A stretch of DNA of 64,000 bases from Legionella sp. (GTDB lineage: Bacteria; Pseudomonadota; Gammaproteobacteria; Legionellales; Legionellaceae): contig JAFKHV010000014.1 of assembly GCA_017306715.1 (NCBI GenBank), positions 17,369 to 81,368 of the forward strand, written 5' to 3'. Made by a program: the position numbers and the translations under genes. The notes below the pieces were generated by a model. The model did not search any database. It worked only from the letters and a program-made list of their open reading frames with translations, and was not told the DNA's origin. This document shows positions 63,655 to 64,000 of this stretch, piece after piece; position 1 is the first letter of the stretch, and every line of letters begins with the position of its first letter.

Positions 63655-63816
63655 TTACACGGGAGGACCGCCTCTAGTCAGCAATAAAATAATTAAAACG
63701 ATCAGCAACAAACCAACTGCTCCACTTGGATAATACCCCCAACCACTACTATAAGGCCAAGTAGGCAAAACCGCGAGCAGCACCACAATCAGCACGACTA
63801 ATGTTATTAAGTTCAT
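63655..63816 (-). CDS. DUF3309-family small membrane protein
   Basis: A 53-residue protein with two hydrophobic stretches around the conserved centre LPTWPYSSGWGYYPSGAVG, the DUF3309 signature. Function is unknown; these short membrane proteins often appear with stress genes. The ATG at 63816 lies behind AAGGA; the longer frame upstream to 63864 has no support. Confidence 0.87.
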   Translation of the reverse strand: MNLITLVVLIVVLLAVLPTWPYSSGWGYYPSGAVGLLLIVLIILLLTRGGPPV

Positions 63817-63923
63817 TTTTGCATCCTTAATTGATGTGTAAAGAGCGACCAGTCCCGGTATCACTTTACCAAATTGTTGGCGTATACACCCTGAAAATCC
63901 TTATTCAGATACCAACCCCCGTT

Positions 63924-64000
63924 CTAGTGAACAGGACCATTTCCACCACCGTTATCGGTGCCTATTCCTTTGGTATTGCCACTATTCACACCATTATTTG
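63924..64000 (-). CDS. Gly/Asn-rich C-terminal end of a protein, partial
   Basis: The window ends inside this frame. The visible 25 residues are mainly Gly and Asn (NNGVNSGNTKGIGTD, then GGGNGPVH and a TAG stop at 63924). Such tails occur on small secreted Legionella proteins of unknown function. The gene and its start lie beyond base 64000. Confidence 0.5.
   Translation of the reverse strand, partial: NNGVNSGNTKGIGTDNGGGNGPVH

Overview
The window reads as a chromosomal segment of a Legionella-type gammaproteobacterium. It is AT-rich and carries a Legionella-like gene set: an isolated type II secretion gene (lspC-like), flagellar flgA/flgM/flgN, ankyrin and F-box-like proteins resembling Dot/Icm effectors, and many short lipoproteins and small membrane proteins. 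The species is not determined. I saw no rRNA, tRNA, CRISPR array, transposase or phage genes.

Layout. 1-3527 (minus): the 5' part of etfA, then etfB, an unrecognised 419-residue protein and a PAP2 phosphatase. 3757-5489 (plus): an M50 peptidase and pdxB. 5476-10602 (minus): a partial division and cell-wall operon mraZ-rsmH-ftsL-ftsI-murE, with a promoter and a ladder of candidate MraZ boxes upstream. 10820-12784 (minus): coaX, an L,D-transpeptidase lipoprotein and a cytochrome c5-like protein. 12846-14471 (plus): flgA, then flgM-flgN behind a consensus FliA promoter. 14501-18234 (minus): SDR dehydrogenase, isochorismatase-like hydrolase, HtrA protease, coiled-coil membrane protein. 18611-22488 (plus): mutY, a CHASE3-like/PAS/GAF/GGDEF cyclase and an Hsp20 chaperone with a sigma32-like promoter. 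22534-23356 (minus): lspC and a Sel1 lipoprotein. 23517-29922 (plus): trans-sulfuration enzyme, dapD-dapE, small membrane protein, ZIP transporter, Maf protein, eno.

30074-35510: a tripartite export module. A cyclic-nucleotide-binding-domain protein, an HlyD-type lipoprotein, an ABC ATPase and an ABC-2 permease run on the plus strand and converge on a TolC-like channel. A tandem palindromic-end repeat sits between the two arms. 35556-43529: acyltransferase, two membrane proteins of unknown role, an AddB-like PD-(D/E)XK nuclease, an OmpA-type lipoprotein and two tandem aromatic amino acid permeases. 43646-46309: an ankyrin cluster of two small paralogues and a large F-box-like ankyrin protein, all effector candidates.

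46684-51083 (minus) is the most distinctive metabolic island: cphA-cphB-iaaA, enough to make cyanophycin and break it down to Asp and Arg. 51325-58440 holds PRC-barrel, GNAT, beta-lactamase-fold hydrolase, hotdog proteins, alpha/beta hydrolase, DipZ-like thiol-disulfide protein, acylphosphatase, a potassium-channel-like protein and a VOC protein. 58437-60239 is umuDC. umuC has a one-base frameshift that removes its clamp-binding tail. UmuD has a basic 35-residue N-terminal extension and an inverted repeat just upstream. 60574-64000 holds small lipoproteins and membrane proteins, an MHS-type transporter, TspO, a phasin-like protein and the end of a Gly/Asn-rich protein.
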